Shown here: positions 46,048 through 55,603 of the stretch, piece after piece
Position numbering within the stretch: the stretch's first letter is position 1
How the letters are laid out: each line of letters starts with the position of its first letter
Assembly (NCBI GenBank): GCA_944320355.1
Contig: CALUHC010000024.1
Coordinates: 1-64,000 of the forward strand
DNA length: 64,000 bases
DNA from: an uncultured Prevotella sp.
Lineage (GTDB): Bacteria > Bacteroidota > Bacteroidia > Bacteroidales > Bacteroidaceae
Direction: 5' to 3'
Program-made: the position numbers and the translations under genes
Notes under the pieces: model-generated
The model's database searches: none
What the model was told of the DNA's origin: nothing
Seen by the model: only the letters and a program-made list of their open reading frames with translations

Positions 46048-48786
46048 ATGAAAAAACAAAGATGTCTTGTTCGATTCTGCGCGGCTGTGGCCGTGGCTGT
46101 AGCGTGCGCCACAACAGCCCGTGCACAGGGTGCCGCCACGGAAGCGGCTGCCACGGAAGCAACAGTGGAGGTGGCCGCCAAAGGCGACGCGGCGCAACGG
46201 CTGCGGCAGTTCGTCAGCAACATAGACGCGTTCAACCGCCTGTTCCCTCAGGAGAAAGTCTATCTGCACTTCGACAACACGGCCTACTTCCGCGGCGAGA
46301 CGATGTGGTTCAGCGCCTACGTGGTGCGCCCCGACCGCCAGAGCCTGACGGACCTTAGCCACGTGCTGTACGTTGAGCTGCTCGACCCCACCGGCGAGGT
46401 GGTCGAGACGCGCAAGGTGAAGCTCGAAGGCGGGCGCGGCAGCGGCTCGATAAAGCTGACGAAGCTGCTCACCTCGGGCTTCTACGAGGTGCGCGCCTAC
46501 ACCCGCTACATGCTCAACTGGGACGCGGCGTGGATGTTCTCGCGCGTGTTCCCCGTGTTCAACGCGCCCAGCAAGGACGGCGACTACTCCCGCCCGGTGA
46601 TAGCCGAGCAGGACTACCGCAAGCGGTTGCCCGACTCGCGCGAGTCTGATTCGCAGGCTCGCGAGGCCGTCAACGTCGCCTTCTACCCCGAGGGCGGCCG
46701 CCCGGTGGTGGGGTTGCCCGGCCGCGTGGCCTTCAGCGCCACGGGCAGCGACGGCGCCCCGCTCGCCGTGAGCGGCACGCTGAGGCTGGCCGACGGCACG
46801 GCGGTGCCCGTGGGCACGCTGCGCGAGGGCCGCGGGGTGTTCGACTACACGCCTGCGGCCACGCCCGCCACGGTGACGCTGGCCGACAGCGCGGGCCATG
46901 AGCGCACCTTCACCCTGCCTGCCGCCGACGCCGAGGGCTGCGTGCTGACCGTCGGCGCCACCGACGAGGACTACGTGAACGTGGCCGTGAGCCGCACGGC
47001 GGGCTTCGCAGAGCCGCTGGCCCTCGTGCTGGTCAGCGGCGGCAGCGTGGCGGCCTCCGACATCATCGCGCCCGAGGAGCGCACCGCCCGCCGCCGCTTC
47101 GCCAAGGCCGACATGGCCCCGGGCGTGAACCAGCTGGCCCTGATACGACCAGACGGGGCCATAGTGGCCGAGCGCATGGTGTTCGTATATCCCTACGGCG
47201 CGGTCGATTCCATCCACATAAAGGCCGAGGGCGCGCTGGCGCCCTGCGGCAAGCTGAGGCTCACGGCGCAGACGGTGCCCGGCGCTGAGTTCTCCGTGGC
47301 CGTGCGCGACCGCGCCACCGAGGTGAACGGCAGCGCGGGCAACGCCGCCACGTGGCTGCTGCTGTCGTCAGACCTGCGCGGATACATCAGCAATCCGGGG
47401 TATTATTTCGAGGCCGACGACGATGAGCACCGCCGCGCCGCCGACCTGCTGATGATGGTGCAGGGCTGGCGCCGCTACGAGCTGCCGGTGATGACGGGCA
47501 GCAAGACCTTCGCCCGCAGCCAGCCGATAGAGGACGCGCTATACCTGTTCGGCCGCCTGCACCAGGTGAAACGCAAGGACAAGCCCGGCGGGGTGAACCT
47601 CTCGGCCACGCTCTACAACAGCGCAGGCGAGTCGATGACAGGCCACGCCACCACAGACTCGGCCGGACTCTACGCCTTCCGCCTGCCCGAATGCGAGGGC
47701 GAGTGGACGCTGCTGCTCAACACGCGCAACGCCGAGGGCGAGGCCCGCAGGTATCGCGTGGGCATAGACCGCAACATATCGCCGGCAGCGCGCCCGCTGT
47801 CGCCACTGCAAATGGCGCGCCTGCCCATCAACGAGCCGAACCTCGTGGCAACGGCCGTGGCCGACTTCGACGCCGAGGCGGCCAAGTTGTCGATGGAAGA
47901 GCGGGTGCACATGATAAAGGAAGTGAACGTGCAGGGCAAGCGACTGTTCGAGAACGCACGCGCAGGATGGGAGAACGAGCAGCGCGGAGCGTTCAAGTCG
48001 TACCTGCGCTACGACTGCGACAAAGCCAGCGACGAGATATACGACGCGGGCGGAGAGACACCCACCATCTTCGAGTGGCTCGTAAGGAAGAACCCATTCT
48101 TTGCCGGCAACGAGGTTGACGCCGACAACGCGGAGGGCGAGACCGACGACGGCAGCATAGCCGACGTGAACACCCAGATGCCTGTATTGGGCAACGCGGA
48201 GGCCGACAACACAGAAGCAGAGACAGGAATCGACGACACCGAGAAGGCAACAGAGCACCGCGGATTCCTGACACGCGACGGAATGGCCTACAAGAACCGC
48301 CCCATCATCTGGATTCTGAACAACACCTTCTACATGGGAACGAGCACAAGGGGAGTCAAGAAGAGCGACATCACGCACATAGCCTACTCAAGCGTGGAGG
48401 AGATGCCGCGCTGGCTCGACGAGTACAAGAGCGTGTTCATATCTGAAGACGAGAGCGTCTGGCGCAACTACGTCACCATACCGGCCCTCGAACCGTACAG
48501 CCCCGTGACCATATTCCTCTATTCGCACCACACGTTCCCGGCCAAGCAGAAGGGCCTGCGCGTCACACACTTCGACGGATACAGCCACGTGGAGACGTTC
48601 CAGATGCCCGACTACAGCCTGATGAGCCCCGAACCCGACTACCGCCGTACCCTGTACTGGAACCCAAGCGTGAAGGCCGACATCAAGGGCAGGGCCACCA
48701 TAGAGCTCTACAACAACTCCTCATGCAAGCAGATAGTGGTCTCAGCCGAGGGAATAACGCCCGAAGGGCAGGCCGTTGTGAATTGA
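46048..48786 (+). CDS. Large envelope protein with MG2-like macroglobulin domain
   Basis: 912-residue exported protein. Signal peptide at 1-27. The segment LFPQEKVYLHFDNTAYFRGE (near 65-84) is the start of an alpha-2-macroglobulin MG2-like domain, followed by several beta-sandwich modules. A region near 630-660 (IKEVNVQGKRLFENARAG) resembles the plug-like segment of TonB-receptor relatives but no barrel follows. An acidic linker lies near 690-735. The frame is open to 45742 but that part is the phased array; the start follows a TAATTTTG box (46017-46024). Widespread in Bacteroidota; function unknown, perhaps surface adhesion or protease-related. Confidence 0.8.
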   Translation: MKKQRCLVRFCAAVAVAVACATTARAQGAATEAAATEATVEVAAKGDAAQRLRQFVSNIDAFNRLFPQEKVYLHFDNTAYFRGETMWFSAYVVRPDRQSLTDLSHVLYVELLDPTGEVVETRKVKLEGGRGSGSIKLTKLLTSGFYEVRAYTRYMLNWDAAWMFSRVFPVFNAPSKDGDYSRPVIAEQDYRKRLPDSRESDSQAREAVNVAFYPEGGRPVVGLPGRVAFSATGSDGAPLAVSGTLRLADGTAVPVGTLREGRGVFDYTPAATPATVTLADSAGHERTFTLPAADAEGCVLTVGATDEDYVNVAVSRTAGFAEPLALVLVSGGSVAASDIIAPEERTARRRFAKADMAPGVNQLALIRPDGAIVAERMVFVYPYGAVDSIHIKAEGALAPCGKLRLTAQTVPGAEFSVAVRDRATEVNGSAGNAATWLLLSSDLRGYISNPGYYFEADDDEHRRAADLLMMVQGWRRYELPVMTGSKTFARSQPIEDALYLFGRLHQVKRKDKPGGVNLSATLYNSAGESMTGHATTDSAGLYAFRLPECEGEWTLLLNTRNAEGEARRYRVGIDRNISPAARPLSPLQMARLPINEPNLVATAVADFDAEAAKLSMEERVHMIKEVNVQGKRLFENARAGWENEQRGAFKSYLRYDCDKASDEIYDAGGETPTIFEWLVRKNPFFAGNEVDADNAEGETDDGSIADVNTQMPVLGNAEADNTEAETGIDDTEKATEHRGFLTRDGMAYKNRPIIWILNNTFYMGTSTRGVKKSDITHIAYSSVEEMPRWLDEYKSVFISEDESVWRNYVTIPALEPYSPVTIFLYSHHTFPAKQKGLRVTHFDGYSHVETFQMPDYSLMSPEPDYRRTLYWNPSVKADIKGRATIELYNNSSCKQIVVSAEGITPEGQAVVN

Positions 48787-48847
48787 GAATTGAGGGTTGA
48801 GAATTGAGAATTAGGGCTGCGCGAAGGGCTCTTAAAAGTAAAAAGGC

Positions 48848-48939
48848 AAAAGGGTAAAAAGGTAAAAAAGGCTGCGCATAGAACGTGACACCGTCTGTCA
48901 CACTTCATCGCGCAGCCTTTTTTACCTTTTTACCCTTTT
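48848..48939. terminator. Bidirectional terminator with 30-bp perfect stem
   Basis: Arms 48848-48877 and 48910-48939 are perfect reverse complements with alternating A and G runs; loop of 32 bases holds an inner hairpin GTGACA/TGTCAC. Similar A/T-rich words extend both sides. Lies between the convergent MG2-like and helicase genes. Confidence 0.8.
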
Positions 48940-48969
48940 ACTTTTTTACCCTTATAAGGTGCAGCCTTT

Positions 48970-50859
48970 TTATTTTTTCTTCGGTTTGCGGCGTGCCCAG
49001 CCCTCTTCAGAGAAGTCGGGCTCCTCGCCTTTCAGCTTGATGCCGTCGTTGCGGAAGAACTGGCGCCAGTCGCCCGTGTCGCCGTTGTCGGCAAACTGGT
49101 CGCCGCCGCGGCCTCCGCGCTCCTTCTCCTTGCGCTTCTTCGACTTCTTCTCAAACTTCTCGAAGGCGCTCGTGCGGCCCTTCTCGCTGCCCCCACGCTT
49201 GCCGCGCGTGGTGGCGGGCTTGGGCTCGTCGGCATCGTTGCAGCGCACCTCGCGGCCACGGTAGCGCGTTCCGTTGAGGGCGCGCATCACGCGGTTGGCA
49301 TCCTTCTCGGGCACCTCTATGTAGGAGAACTTGCCCATCAGGTCGATGTGGCCCACCTCCTGCCGTCCGTCCACGTTGCGGTTGATGAACTGCATCACCT
49401 CGCCGGGGTAGAAACCGTCGTCCTTGCCGAGGTTGATGAACAGGCGGCGATAGCCCTGCTCAGCCTTGCGGCGGCCTCCGCGCTCACCCTTCTTGCGGTC
49501 CTTGCGCCCCTCCCTGTCGGCCTGCCTGCCGCTGGGCTGCTCGATGTCGGGCGCGTCGGCATAGTAGGCAAGGAAGCGGCCGAACTCGCGGCTGACCATC
49601 TTCTTGATGATGTCCTCCTTGTCCATGAACTCAAAGTGGCGGTTTATCTCCTCCATGAACGGGGCTATCTCCTCCTCGTTCACGTCGACCTTCACAATCT
49701 CGTCCATCACCTTGTAGAGCTGCTTGGTGCATATCTCCTGCGGAGTGGGCAGCTTGCCCTCCACAAACTGCTTGCCTATCTGCTTCTCCACGGCGCGTAT
49801 CTTGGACTTCTCGCGCGAGTGAACGATGGCTATCGACGTGCCTTTCTTGCCGGCGCGGCCCGTTCGGCCCGATCGGTGGGTGTAGCTCTCTATGTCGTCG
49901 GGCATTCCAAAGTTGATGACGTGCGTCAGGTCGTCCACGTCGAGGCCGCGTGCGGCCACGTCGGTGGCCACGAGCAGCTGCGTGAGGTGCTGGCGGAACT
50001 TCTGCATGGTCAGGTCGCGCTGCTGCTGCGACAGGTCTCCGTGCAGCGACTCGGCGTTGTATCCGTCGTGTATGAGCTTGTCGGCCACCTCCTGAGTCTC
50101 GCGCTTTGTGCGGCAGAAGATGATGGCGAAGATGCGCGGGTAGTAGTCCACAATGCGTTTCAAGGCCAGATACTTGTCCTTGGCGCTCACCATATAGTAG
50201 ACGTGGTTCACGTTCTCCGCGCCCTCGTTGCGGCTGCCAACCACTATCTCCTTGTAGTCGTGCAGGTATGACTTGGCTATCTTCTCTATCTCGCGGCTCA
50301 TGGTTGCCGAGAAGAGCAGCGTGTTGCGCTCGGCCGGCAGGCCCTCGAATATCTCGTTGATGCTCTCCGAGAAGCCCATGTTGAGCATCTCGTCGGCCTC
50401 GTCGAGCACCACGTTGCTGATGCCGCCGAGCTTGGCCACGCCCCTGTTCTTCAGGTCGATGAGGCGGCCCGGGGTGGCCACTATCACCTGCGCTCCGTGG
50501 CGCAGGGCGCGGATTTGGTTCTCAATGGACGTTCCTCCATACACCGGCACAATGTTGATGCCGTCGATGTACTTCGAGAAGTCCTTCAGGTCGTCGGCTA
50601 TCTGGAGGCACAGCTCGCGCGTGGGGCTGAGCACCAGGGCCTGCGTGTCGCGGCAGCGCGGGTCTATGCGCTGCAGGATGGGGATGCCGAACGCCGCCGT
50701 CTTGCCCGTGCCGGTCTGCGCCAGGGCTATCACGTCGTTGCGGTTGCCAAGCAAATAGGGGATTACTTCTTCCTGAACGGGCATGGGACTGACAAAGCCC
50801 AATTCCTCAATGGCGCGGCGAATCTCTTCGCTTACGCCCAACTCTTCAAATGTCTTCAA
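48970..50859 (-). CDS. DEAD-box RNA helicase with DbpA-like RNA-binding domain
   Basis: 629-residue ATP-dependent RNA helicase. Motifs: Q motif (FVSPMPVQEEVIP), Walker A AQTGTGKTAA (near 47-56), PTRELCLQ, LDEADEML (near 153), SATMS, and HRSGRTGRAGKKG (near 325). A DbpA-type RRM (near 450-530, RLFINLGKDDGFYPGEVMQF) follows, then a Lys/Arg/Gly-rich tail with KKSKKRKEKERGGRGG. These helicases help ribosome assembly or RNA turnover, often at low temperature. Convergent with the MG2-like gene, with a bidirectional terminator between them. Confidence 0.95.
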   Translation of the reverse strand: MKTFEELGVSEEIRRAIEELGFVSPMPVQEEVIPYLLGNRNDVIALAQTGTGKTAAFGIPILQRIDPRCRDTQALVLSPTRELCLQIADDLKDFSKYIDGINIVPVYGGTSIENQIRALRHGAQVIVATPGRLIDLKNRGVAKLGGISNVVLDEADEMLNMGFSESINEIFEGLPAERNTLLFSATMSREIEKIAKSYLHDYKEIVVGSRNEGAENVNHVYYMVSAKDKYLALKRIVDYYPRIFAIIFCRTKRETQEVADKLIHDGYNAESLHGDLSQQQRDLTMQKFRQHLTQLLVATDVAARGLDVDDLTHVINFGMPDDIESYTHRSGRTGRAGKKGTSIAIVHSREKSKIRAVEKQIGKQFVEGKLPTPQEICTKQLYKVMDEIVKVDVNEEEIAPFMEEINRHFEFMDKEDIIKKMVSREFGRFLAYYADAPDIEQPSGRQADREGRKDRKKGERGGRRKAEQGYRRLFINLGKDDGFYPGEVMQFINRNVDGRQEVGHIDLMGKFSYIEVPEKDANRVMRALNGTRYRGREVRCNDADEPKPATTRGKRGGSEKGRTSAFEKFEKKSKKRKEKERGGRGGDQFADNGDTGDWRQFFRNDGIKLKGEEPDFSEEGWARRKPKKK

Positions 50860-50988
50860 TCTAAAAAAATATAAAAATAATACGTATTATCGCCCCATGC
50901 CCGGCCCAACTGCCGATGTCGGCGTGCGGCGTTTGCGGCTGCAAAGTTAGTGAAAATAAACGAATTAGGATACAAAAAACATGAATTA

Positions 50989-51020
50989 TTTTGCAACGCG
51001 GCGGAAAATGGCTACATTTG
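50989..51020 (+). promoter_or_regulatory. Promoter of the LOG-family gene
   Basis: TTTTGC (50989-50994) and TACATTTG (51013-51020). The start codon follows only 7 bases after the -7 box, so the transcript is nearly leaderless. Confidence 0.6.
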
Positions 51021-51027
51021 CAGCATT

Positions 51028-51561
51028 ATGAAGATATGTGTTTTTTGTTCAGCCAACAGCCGGATAGACGCCGAATACCACACGGCGGCGGCCGAGCTAG
51101 GGCGCAGGATAGGCGAGGGAGGCCACTCGCTGGTGTTCGGCGGCACGGACCTCGGGCTGATGGAGGCCGTGGCGCAGGCCGCCCGGCAGGCCGGGGCCAC
51201 GGTGATTGGGGTGGTGCCCACAAGGGTTGAGGAGCGCGGGCGCACAAGCCGGCAGATGGATGTGCACATACCCTGCGACAACCTCGGCGACCGCAAGGCG
51301 CTGATGATGGCGCAAAGCGACGTGTTTGTGGCCCTGCCCGGCGGCATAGGCACGCTCGACGAGGTGTTCACCGTGGCCGCCTCGGCCTCGATAGGCTATC
51401 ACTCGAAGCCCGTCATACTGTGCAACGTCGGCGGGTTCTGGGACAGTCTCATCACGATGCTCGACAACCTGGACAGCCGCGGGGCGCTCCGCGACGGCTG
51501 GCGCGGCCAGATAATGGTGGCCGGGAGCGTGGACGAAACAATGAGGCTGATTGGGAAGTGA
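51028..51561 (+). CDS. LOG-family Rossmann protein (TIGR00730)
   Basis: 177-residue putative cytokinin-riboside 5'-monophosphate phosphoribohydrolase (LOG/YvdD type), which in other organisms removes ribose-5-phosphate from N6-modified AMP. It starts MKICVFCSAN, has GGTDLGLMEAV (38-48) and the family signature PGGIGTLDE (104-112). The start at 51028 matches the family; an in-frame ATG at 50950 would pass through the promoter (TACATTTG at 51013-51020, TTTTGC at 50989-50994). The leader is only about eight bases. Confidence 0.93.
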   Translation: MKICVFCSANSRIDAEYHTAAAELGRRIGEGGHSLVFGGTDLGLMEAVAQAARQAGATVIGVVPTRVEERGRTSRQMDVHIPCDNLGDRKALMMAQSDVFVALPGGIGTLDEVFTVAASASIGYHSKPVILCNVGGFWDSLITMLDNLDSRGALRDGWRGQIMVAGSVDETMRLIGK

Positions 51562-51610
51562 GGCTGGATTACAGGTAACAGCCTCTGACAGCCACACTTC
51601 CATCATGTGC

Positions 51611-53038
51611 TCAAGCGCGTTTGCCGTTCGCGCCATTATCCGGCTGTGGGCCAAGATTTCCTTGTTTCAGTTTCTCCACATAGTCATCAATGAGCCTCAT
51701 TTGTGACGGAATGGCAATCCCCTGTGGGCATTTGTGAGCGCATTGCCCACAACCTATGCAGTGATTGGCCTGCCGCAGCCTGGGCACACTCCTGTCATAA
51801 CCTATGAGAAAGGCTCTTCGTGCTTTCGCGTAATGGGGGTCCAGATGGCTTTGGGTGACATTGCCGTGGTTGACGCACTTATTATAGTGAAGAAATATGC
51901 CCGGAATGCCTATCCCATACGGGCAGGGCATACAATACTTGCAGTCGGTGCATGGGATGTTATGGCTGTCCTTCATACGTTCCGCCACATCCTCAAGGAA
52001 GCCACTTTCTTCGCTTGACAGAGGAACGAGCGGCGAGAATGTGCGCAGGTTGTCCAGCAGATGCTCCTTGTAGGTCATGCCGCTAAGGACGGTCAGCACC
52101 TTCGGGAATGACCCGGCGAAGCGGAACGCCCATGCCGCGGCGCTGTCGTCCGGACGCTTCTGCTTCATCTGAGCCAGCACGTCTTGCGTGACGTTGGCCA
52201 GCCTTCCGCCCAACAAAGGCTCCATGACTACCACGGGAATGTCGCGCTTTGCCAATTCTCCGTACAGGTATTCGGCGTTGGTGTCGTCTCCCATGGCCTT
52301 TTGCCAGTCGGCATTATAGGCGGAAGCATGGCGCCAGTCCACGTAGTTGAGCTGGATTTGCACGAAGTCCCAACACACTTGCCCGTGCATCTCCAGCACA
52401 CGGTTGAACACTTCAATGTCGCCATGGAACGACCAGCCGAGATGCCGAATCCGCCCCCGCTCGCGTTCTTCGAGCAGGAAGCCGAGCATTCCGTTGTCAA
52501 CGAAACGCCTGTTGAACAAGTCCATGCCGCCGCCCCCTATGCCGTGCAGGAGGTAATAGTCTATGTAATCGACCTGCAAGCGCTGAAACGAACGGCGATA
52601 CATGGCCGTCAGGTTATCGCGAGAAAGGTCGGATGAAGCGGACATCTTGGTGGCGATGAGGAACTTCTCTCTGGGATGGCGCCTCAAGGCTTTCCCCGTG
52701 ACGGTCTCAGACCAGCCTTGCCCGTAAATGGGAGCGGTGTCGAAATAGTTCACCCCGTGTTCTATGGCATAGTCTATCAACCCGTTCACCATCTCTTGGT
52801 CTATCGGACAGCCGTCCTTCTGCGGTGATGCGGCTGCCGGCCAGCGCATACACCCGTAGCCCAGCAGGGAAACTTGCTGTCCTGTTTTGGGGTCGGTGCG
52901 GCAAGTCATTCCCCCGCTCACGGCTTCATGCCCGGCCTGCCCACGCCCGCAGGCAGACAATCCGGCGGCCGCGCCGATGATGCCCAGCCGCTCAAGGAAG
53001 GTGCGGCGCGACATTCCTTTGCTCTCTTTTCGCTCCAT
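51611..53038 (-). CDS. Aldo/keto reductase with Tat signal and 4Fe-4S ferredoxin-type domain
   Basis: 475-residue exported redox protein. N terminus has a twin-arginine motif SRRTFLERLG and a lipobox-like LSAC. The AKR barrel follows with the YFDTAPIYGQGWSE and LIATKMSAS catalytic Asp/Tyr and Lys regions and LLHGIG. A C-terminal ferredoxin part has CTDCKYCMPCPYG (near 372) and CIGCGQCAHKCPQG (near 434), enough Cys for two 4Fe-4S clusters. It lies 6 bp after the AraC gene, so the regulator likely controls it. Substrate unknown. Confidence 0.9.
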   Translation of the reverse strand: MERKESKGMSRRTFLERLGIIGAAAGLSACGRGQAGHEAVSGGMTCRTDPKTGQQVSLLGYGCMRWPAAASPQKDGCPIDQEMVNGLIDYAIEHGVNYFDTAPIYGQGWSETVTGKALRRHPREKFLIATKMSASSDLSRDNLTAMYRRSFQRLQVDYIDYYLLHGIGGGGMDLFNRRFVDNGMLGFLLEERERGRIRHLGWSFHGDIEVFNRVLEMHGQVCWDFVQIQLNYVDWRHASAYNADWQKAMGDDTNAEYLYGELAKRDIPVVVMEPLLGGRLANVTQDVLAQMKQKRPDDSAAAWAFRFAGSFPKVLTVLSGMTYKEHLLDNLRTFSPLVPLSSEESGFLEDVAERMKDSHNIPCTDCKYCMPCPYGIGIPGIFLHYNKCVNHGNVTQSHLDPHYAKARRAFLIGYDRSVPRLRQANHCIGCGQCAHKCPQGIAIPSQMRLIDDYVEKLKQGNLGPQPDNGANGKRA

Positions 53039-53044
53039 AAGTGG

Positions 53045-53947
53045 TCAGTTCATATTCCTGTATTCCGACGGCGCGATGCCCGTCTTGCCCTTGAAAAGGC
53101 GGTTGAAGTGCTGTGGATATTCGAATCCCAACCTGTATGCTATCTCGCTTACAGTCAGTTGCGTGGTCAACAACAAAGATTTTGCGCGCTCTATCAGGAA
53201 AGCATGGATGTGCTGTTGCGCGTTCATGCCGGTCTGGCTAAGCAAGAGGTCGCTGAGATAGTGCGGCGACATATTCAGTTCTCCGGCAATGGCATTGACG
53301 GAGATGAACTCTTTGCCATGCCCGTCTATATGCTTTTTGATCTGTGCCTGCACCCGGGCCAGGATGTCGGGCTCCACGCTGCTGCGCGTATGGAACTGCC
53401 TCGTGTAGAAGCGTTCCGAGTAATTCAGCAGAACCTCAAGCTGCGACACGATGATGTCTTGCGTATGCGCATCGGTGTTTTGCCTGTACTCGCTCTCCAT
53501 GTTCACCATGATGCTCTCCACCACGCCCCTCTCCATGTCGGATATGTGCAGGGCTTCCCTCACGCTGTATGAGAAGAATTTCAGCCTGCCTATCTTTGTT
53601 CCCAACGGATATTTGCGTATGAAGTCGGGATGGAAGGCCACCATCCATCCCCACCTGCCGGCATTCTCGGCCTTCTCCTCCCAGCAGTGCACCTGCCCAG
53701 GCGCGAAGAAGTTCATGCAGCCGCGCGCAAAGTCATAGCTGCGCCATCCGTAGCTGGCGTTGCAGGTGGTGCTGTCCTTTATCGTGATGGTGTACAGGTT
53801 CAGCCGCACCGGCTTGCCGATAGGACTGTAGTCTCTCACATCAGACAGGCGGCAGACGCTCAATAGCGGGTGGCATATAGGCGGGCAGCCGAACAGGGCG
53901 GCGTACTCCTCCACCGTGTCGACAGTCATTATGTCTTTATTTCTCAT
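53045..53947 (-). CDS. AraC-family transcriptional regulator
   Basis: 300-residue DNA-binding regulator. N-terminal cupin-like sensing domain (residues 30-180, with YDFARGCMNFFAPGQVHCWE), a helical linker and a C-terminal double helix-turn-helix (200-300) with VSEIAYRLGFEYPQHFNRLFK (key part IAYRLGFEYPQHFNRLFK) and the final KTGIAPSEYRN. It precedes the ferredoxin-type AKR gene by 6 bp, so it probably controls its own operon. Effector unknown. Confidence 0.93.
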   Translation of the reverse strand: MRNKDIMTVDTVEEYAALFGCPPICHPLLSVCRLSDVRDYSPIGKPVRLNLYTITIKDSTTCNASYGWRSYDFARGCMNFFAPGQVHCWEEKAENAGRWGWMVAFHPDFIRKYPLGTKIGRLKFFSYSVREALHISDMERGVVESIMVNMESEYRQNTDAHTQDIIVSQLEVLLNYSERFYTRQFHTRSSVEPDILARVQAQIKKHIDGHGKEFISVNAIAGELNMSPHYLSDLLLSQTGMNAQQHIHAFLIERAKSLLLTTQLTVSEIAYRLGFEYPQHFNRLFKGKTGIAPSEYRNMN

Positions 53948-54092
53948 TCTCCATTAGTTCAAAATGATGTTGTCCGGCCTTGCCGGCTCCGATACAGACC
54001 CTCATCCTCCTGCGCGGCAATGTGACTATATCCCTATTGCCCTCTTGGGGAGCAGGCCCGGTTCCTTAGCGGATGCCGCCGCTCGGCCATAG

Positions 54093-54308
54093 ATGCAAAT
54101 ATGCAACTAAAAACGGCTCTACCGGCCTTGGCTTCGCGTATGCGCCGTTCTGACTTCCAATGCGGCACGTTTTGCGCGGCGAAACGTGCCGTTTCGCCGC
54201 CTGAAACGGCACGTTCCGGAAGCCAAAACGCCACGTCCTGCAACCAGCTGGCAGCCAATGGGTTAGCCGGAGAGGCCGATGCCGGCGCCTTTAACATAAA
54301 AATGTTAA
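54093..54308 (-). repeat. Phased-array element, full copy 10, inverted
   Basis: Right palindrome ATGCAAATATGCAA at 54093-54106 and left palindrome TTAACATAAAAATGTTAA at 54291-54308 read in minus orientation; units at 54138, 54160, 54182, 54204 and 54226. Upstream of the AraC gene. Confidence 0.86.
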
Positions 54309-55040
54309 CAGCAGCACGGGCATCCCTCTGCCGCGGAGCGCGTGGCGCGTCTGCGGATGCTCGCTGATATCCCACTTGTGCCTTTACGGATTCACGGCCC
54401 AGACATAACCGCAAGGACTGTCACTATTCAGGCCGTAACCACGCAAGCTACAAGGAGGCTTGTCATCATGCGGCTTTTGCAGTTTCTTTGCCGCAAGTGC
54501 AAAGGTACGCTGAATCTACCGCTTATCGATTAACCGAAAAGGAAAAAAAGTTATACAAATGGGATGATGGCAAATCCGGAGGACAGAAAAAACTGACGGC
54601 ATTGGCCTACGACACCAGGCAGCGACGGCCGACCGAGGCCACCCCCACTTGCCAACTCCATTTGGGCACAGCCCCCAACTCCCGTAAAATCCATTTTGCA
54701 ACACCCACAAACAGCCATCAAATGTGCATTTCGGCACGCCATCGGAACCGCCGCATTGTTATATTTTGTTAATAACCTGCAACCTTTCCCCGCGTCAGGA
54801 ATATTATGCGTATATTTGCATAACCTCAATGCACAGCGCCTCATGCGGCATATACCCATTCTGTAGCGCCGGCGCATCTTTCATAAAAAACTCTCTTTGT
54901 GTACACGACCGGGGTTGTTTGGCTTCCGTGAGGGCAAAGAGAGTGTAGTTGTGTCTTCCCTTTTCTTTCGCCTCAGGCGCGCCGCGGCGTTACCCTTGCG
55001 GTTTGTCATCAATGGCTTCGGGCTGTTTGTACACGGGGAT
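54309..55040. other. Long leader and gap before the surface-protein operon
   Basis: A plus-strand TATATTTG at 54811-54818 is followed by about 300 bases of untranslated leader with an ACTCTCTTTG / CAAAGAGAGT stem (near 54891-54945). An ORF at 54488-54772 has no family features and is not accepted. Confidence 0.45.
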
Positions 55041-55077
55041 TAAGAAGCTGTTTTATAAAATCAAAACAGCTTCTAAG
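55041..55077. repeat. Minimal family C element (ends only)
   Basis: TAAGAAGCTGTTTT and AAAACAGCTTCTA with only AT-rich bases between, as though the centre of the 180-bp element was deleted. In the leader of the 55127 operon. Confidence 0.6.
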
Positions 55078-55126
55078 TGCGGAACGAAGAAGATGATAAA
55101 TCGAAACAACCAATAAACTTACATTT

Positions 55127-55603
55127 ATGAACAAAGGATTTTTACTTGCGGCCGCGCTGATGGCGGCCGCGCAGACGCTCGAAGTGGCGGCCGAGGAGAT
55201 GCTGGTGCTGCGCCTCAGGGGCGGCGGCGAGGTGTCGTATGTGCTTGCCGAGAAGCCCGTGATGACCTTCAGCGGCGGACAGATGGTGGTGACATCGGCC
55301 GACGGGCAGGCCGAATACGCGCTCGGCGACGTGGAGGAGTTCCGCTTCGCCGACCGCCCGTCGGCCATAGCAGATGTCAAAACCAACGAGGTGCGCTTCG
55401 TCCGCCTGCCAGGCGGCGGTGCGCGCATATATGGCGTGGCCGGCGAAAGCGACGTGATGGTGTTCGACGCAGGCGGCCGCGCTGTGCCCGCAACCGTCAC
55501 CCCGGGCAGCGGCTATGCCGACATACAGCTCGGTCGGGCGGCACATGGCGTTTACGTGATAAAGGCAAAAGGAATGGCAACGATAAAGATTACAATAAGA
55601 TGA
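55127..55603 (+). CDS. Small secreted protein with C-terminal sorting-type tail
   Basis: 158-residue exported protein. Signal peptide at 1-21 (FLLAAALMAAAQTLEVAA). The body is beta-rich without recognised domain (LVLRLRGGGEVSYVLAEKPV). It ends HGVYVIKAKGMATIKITIR, a short version of the sorting-type tail of Bacteroidota secreted proteins. It starts a three-gene operon: its stop overlaps the start of the next gene by ATGA, and the third follows after 1 base. A long leader (from a TATATTTG box at 54811-54818) precedes it. Function unknown. Confidence 0.78.
   Translation: MNKGFLLAAALMAAAQTLEVAAEEMLVLRLRGGGEVSYVLAEKPVMTFSGGQMVVTSADGQAEYALGDVEEFRFADRPSAIADVKTNEVRFVRLPGGGARIYGVAGESDVMVFDAGGRAVPATVTPGSGYADIQLGRAAHGVYVIKAKGMATIKITIR

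Noticed and set aside
54488..54772. 94-codon ORF before the surface-protein operon
   Set aside because: No family features, low complexity, no promoter at suitable spacing.
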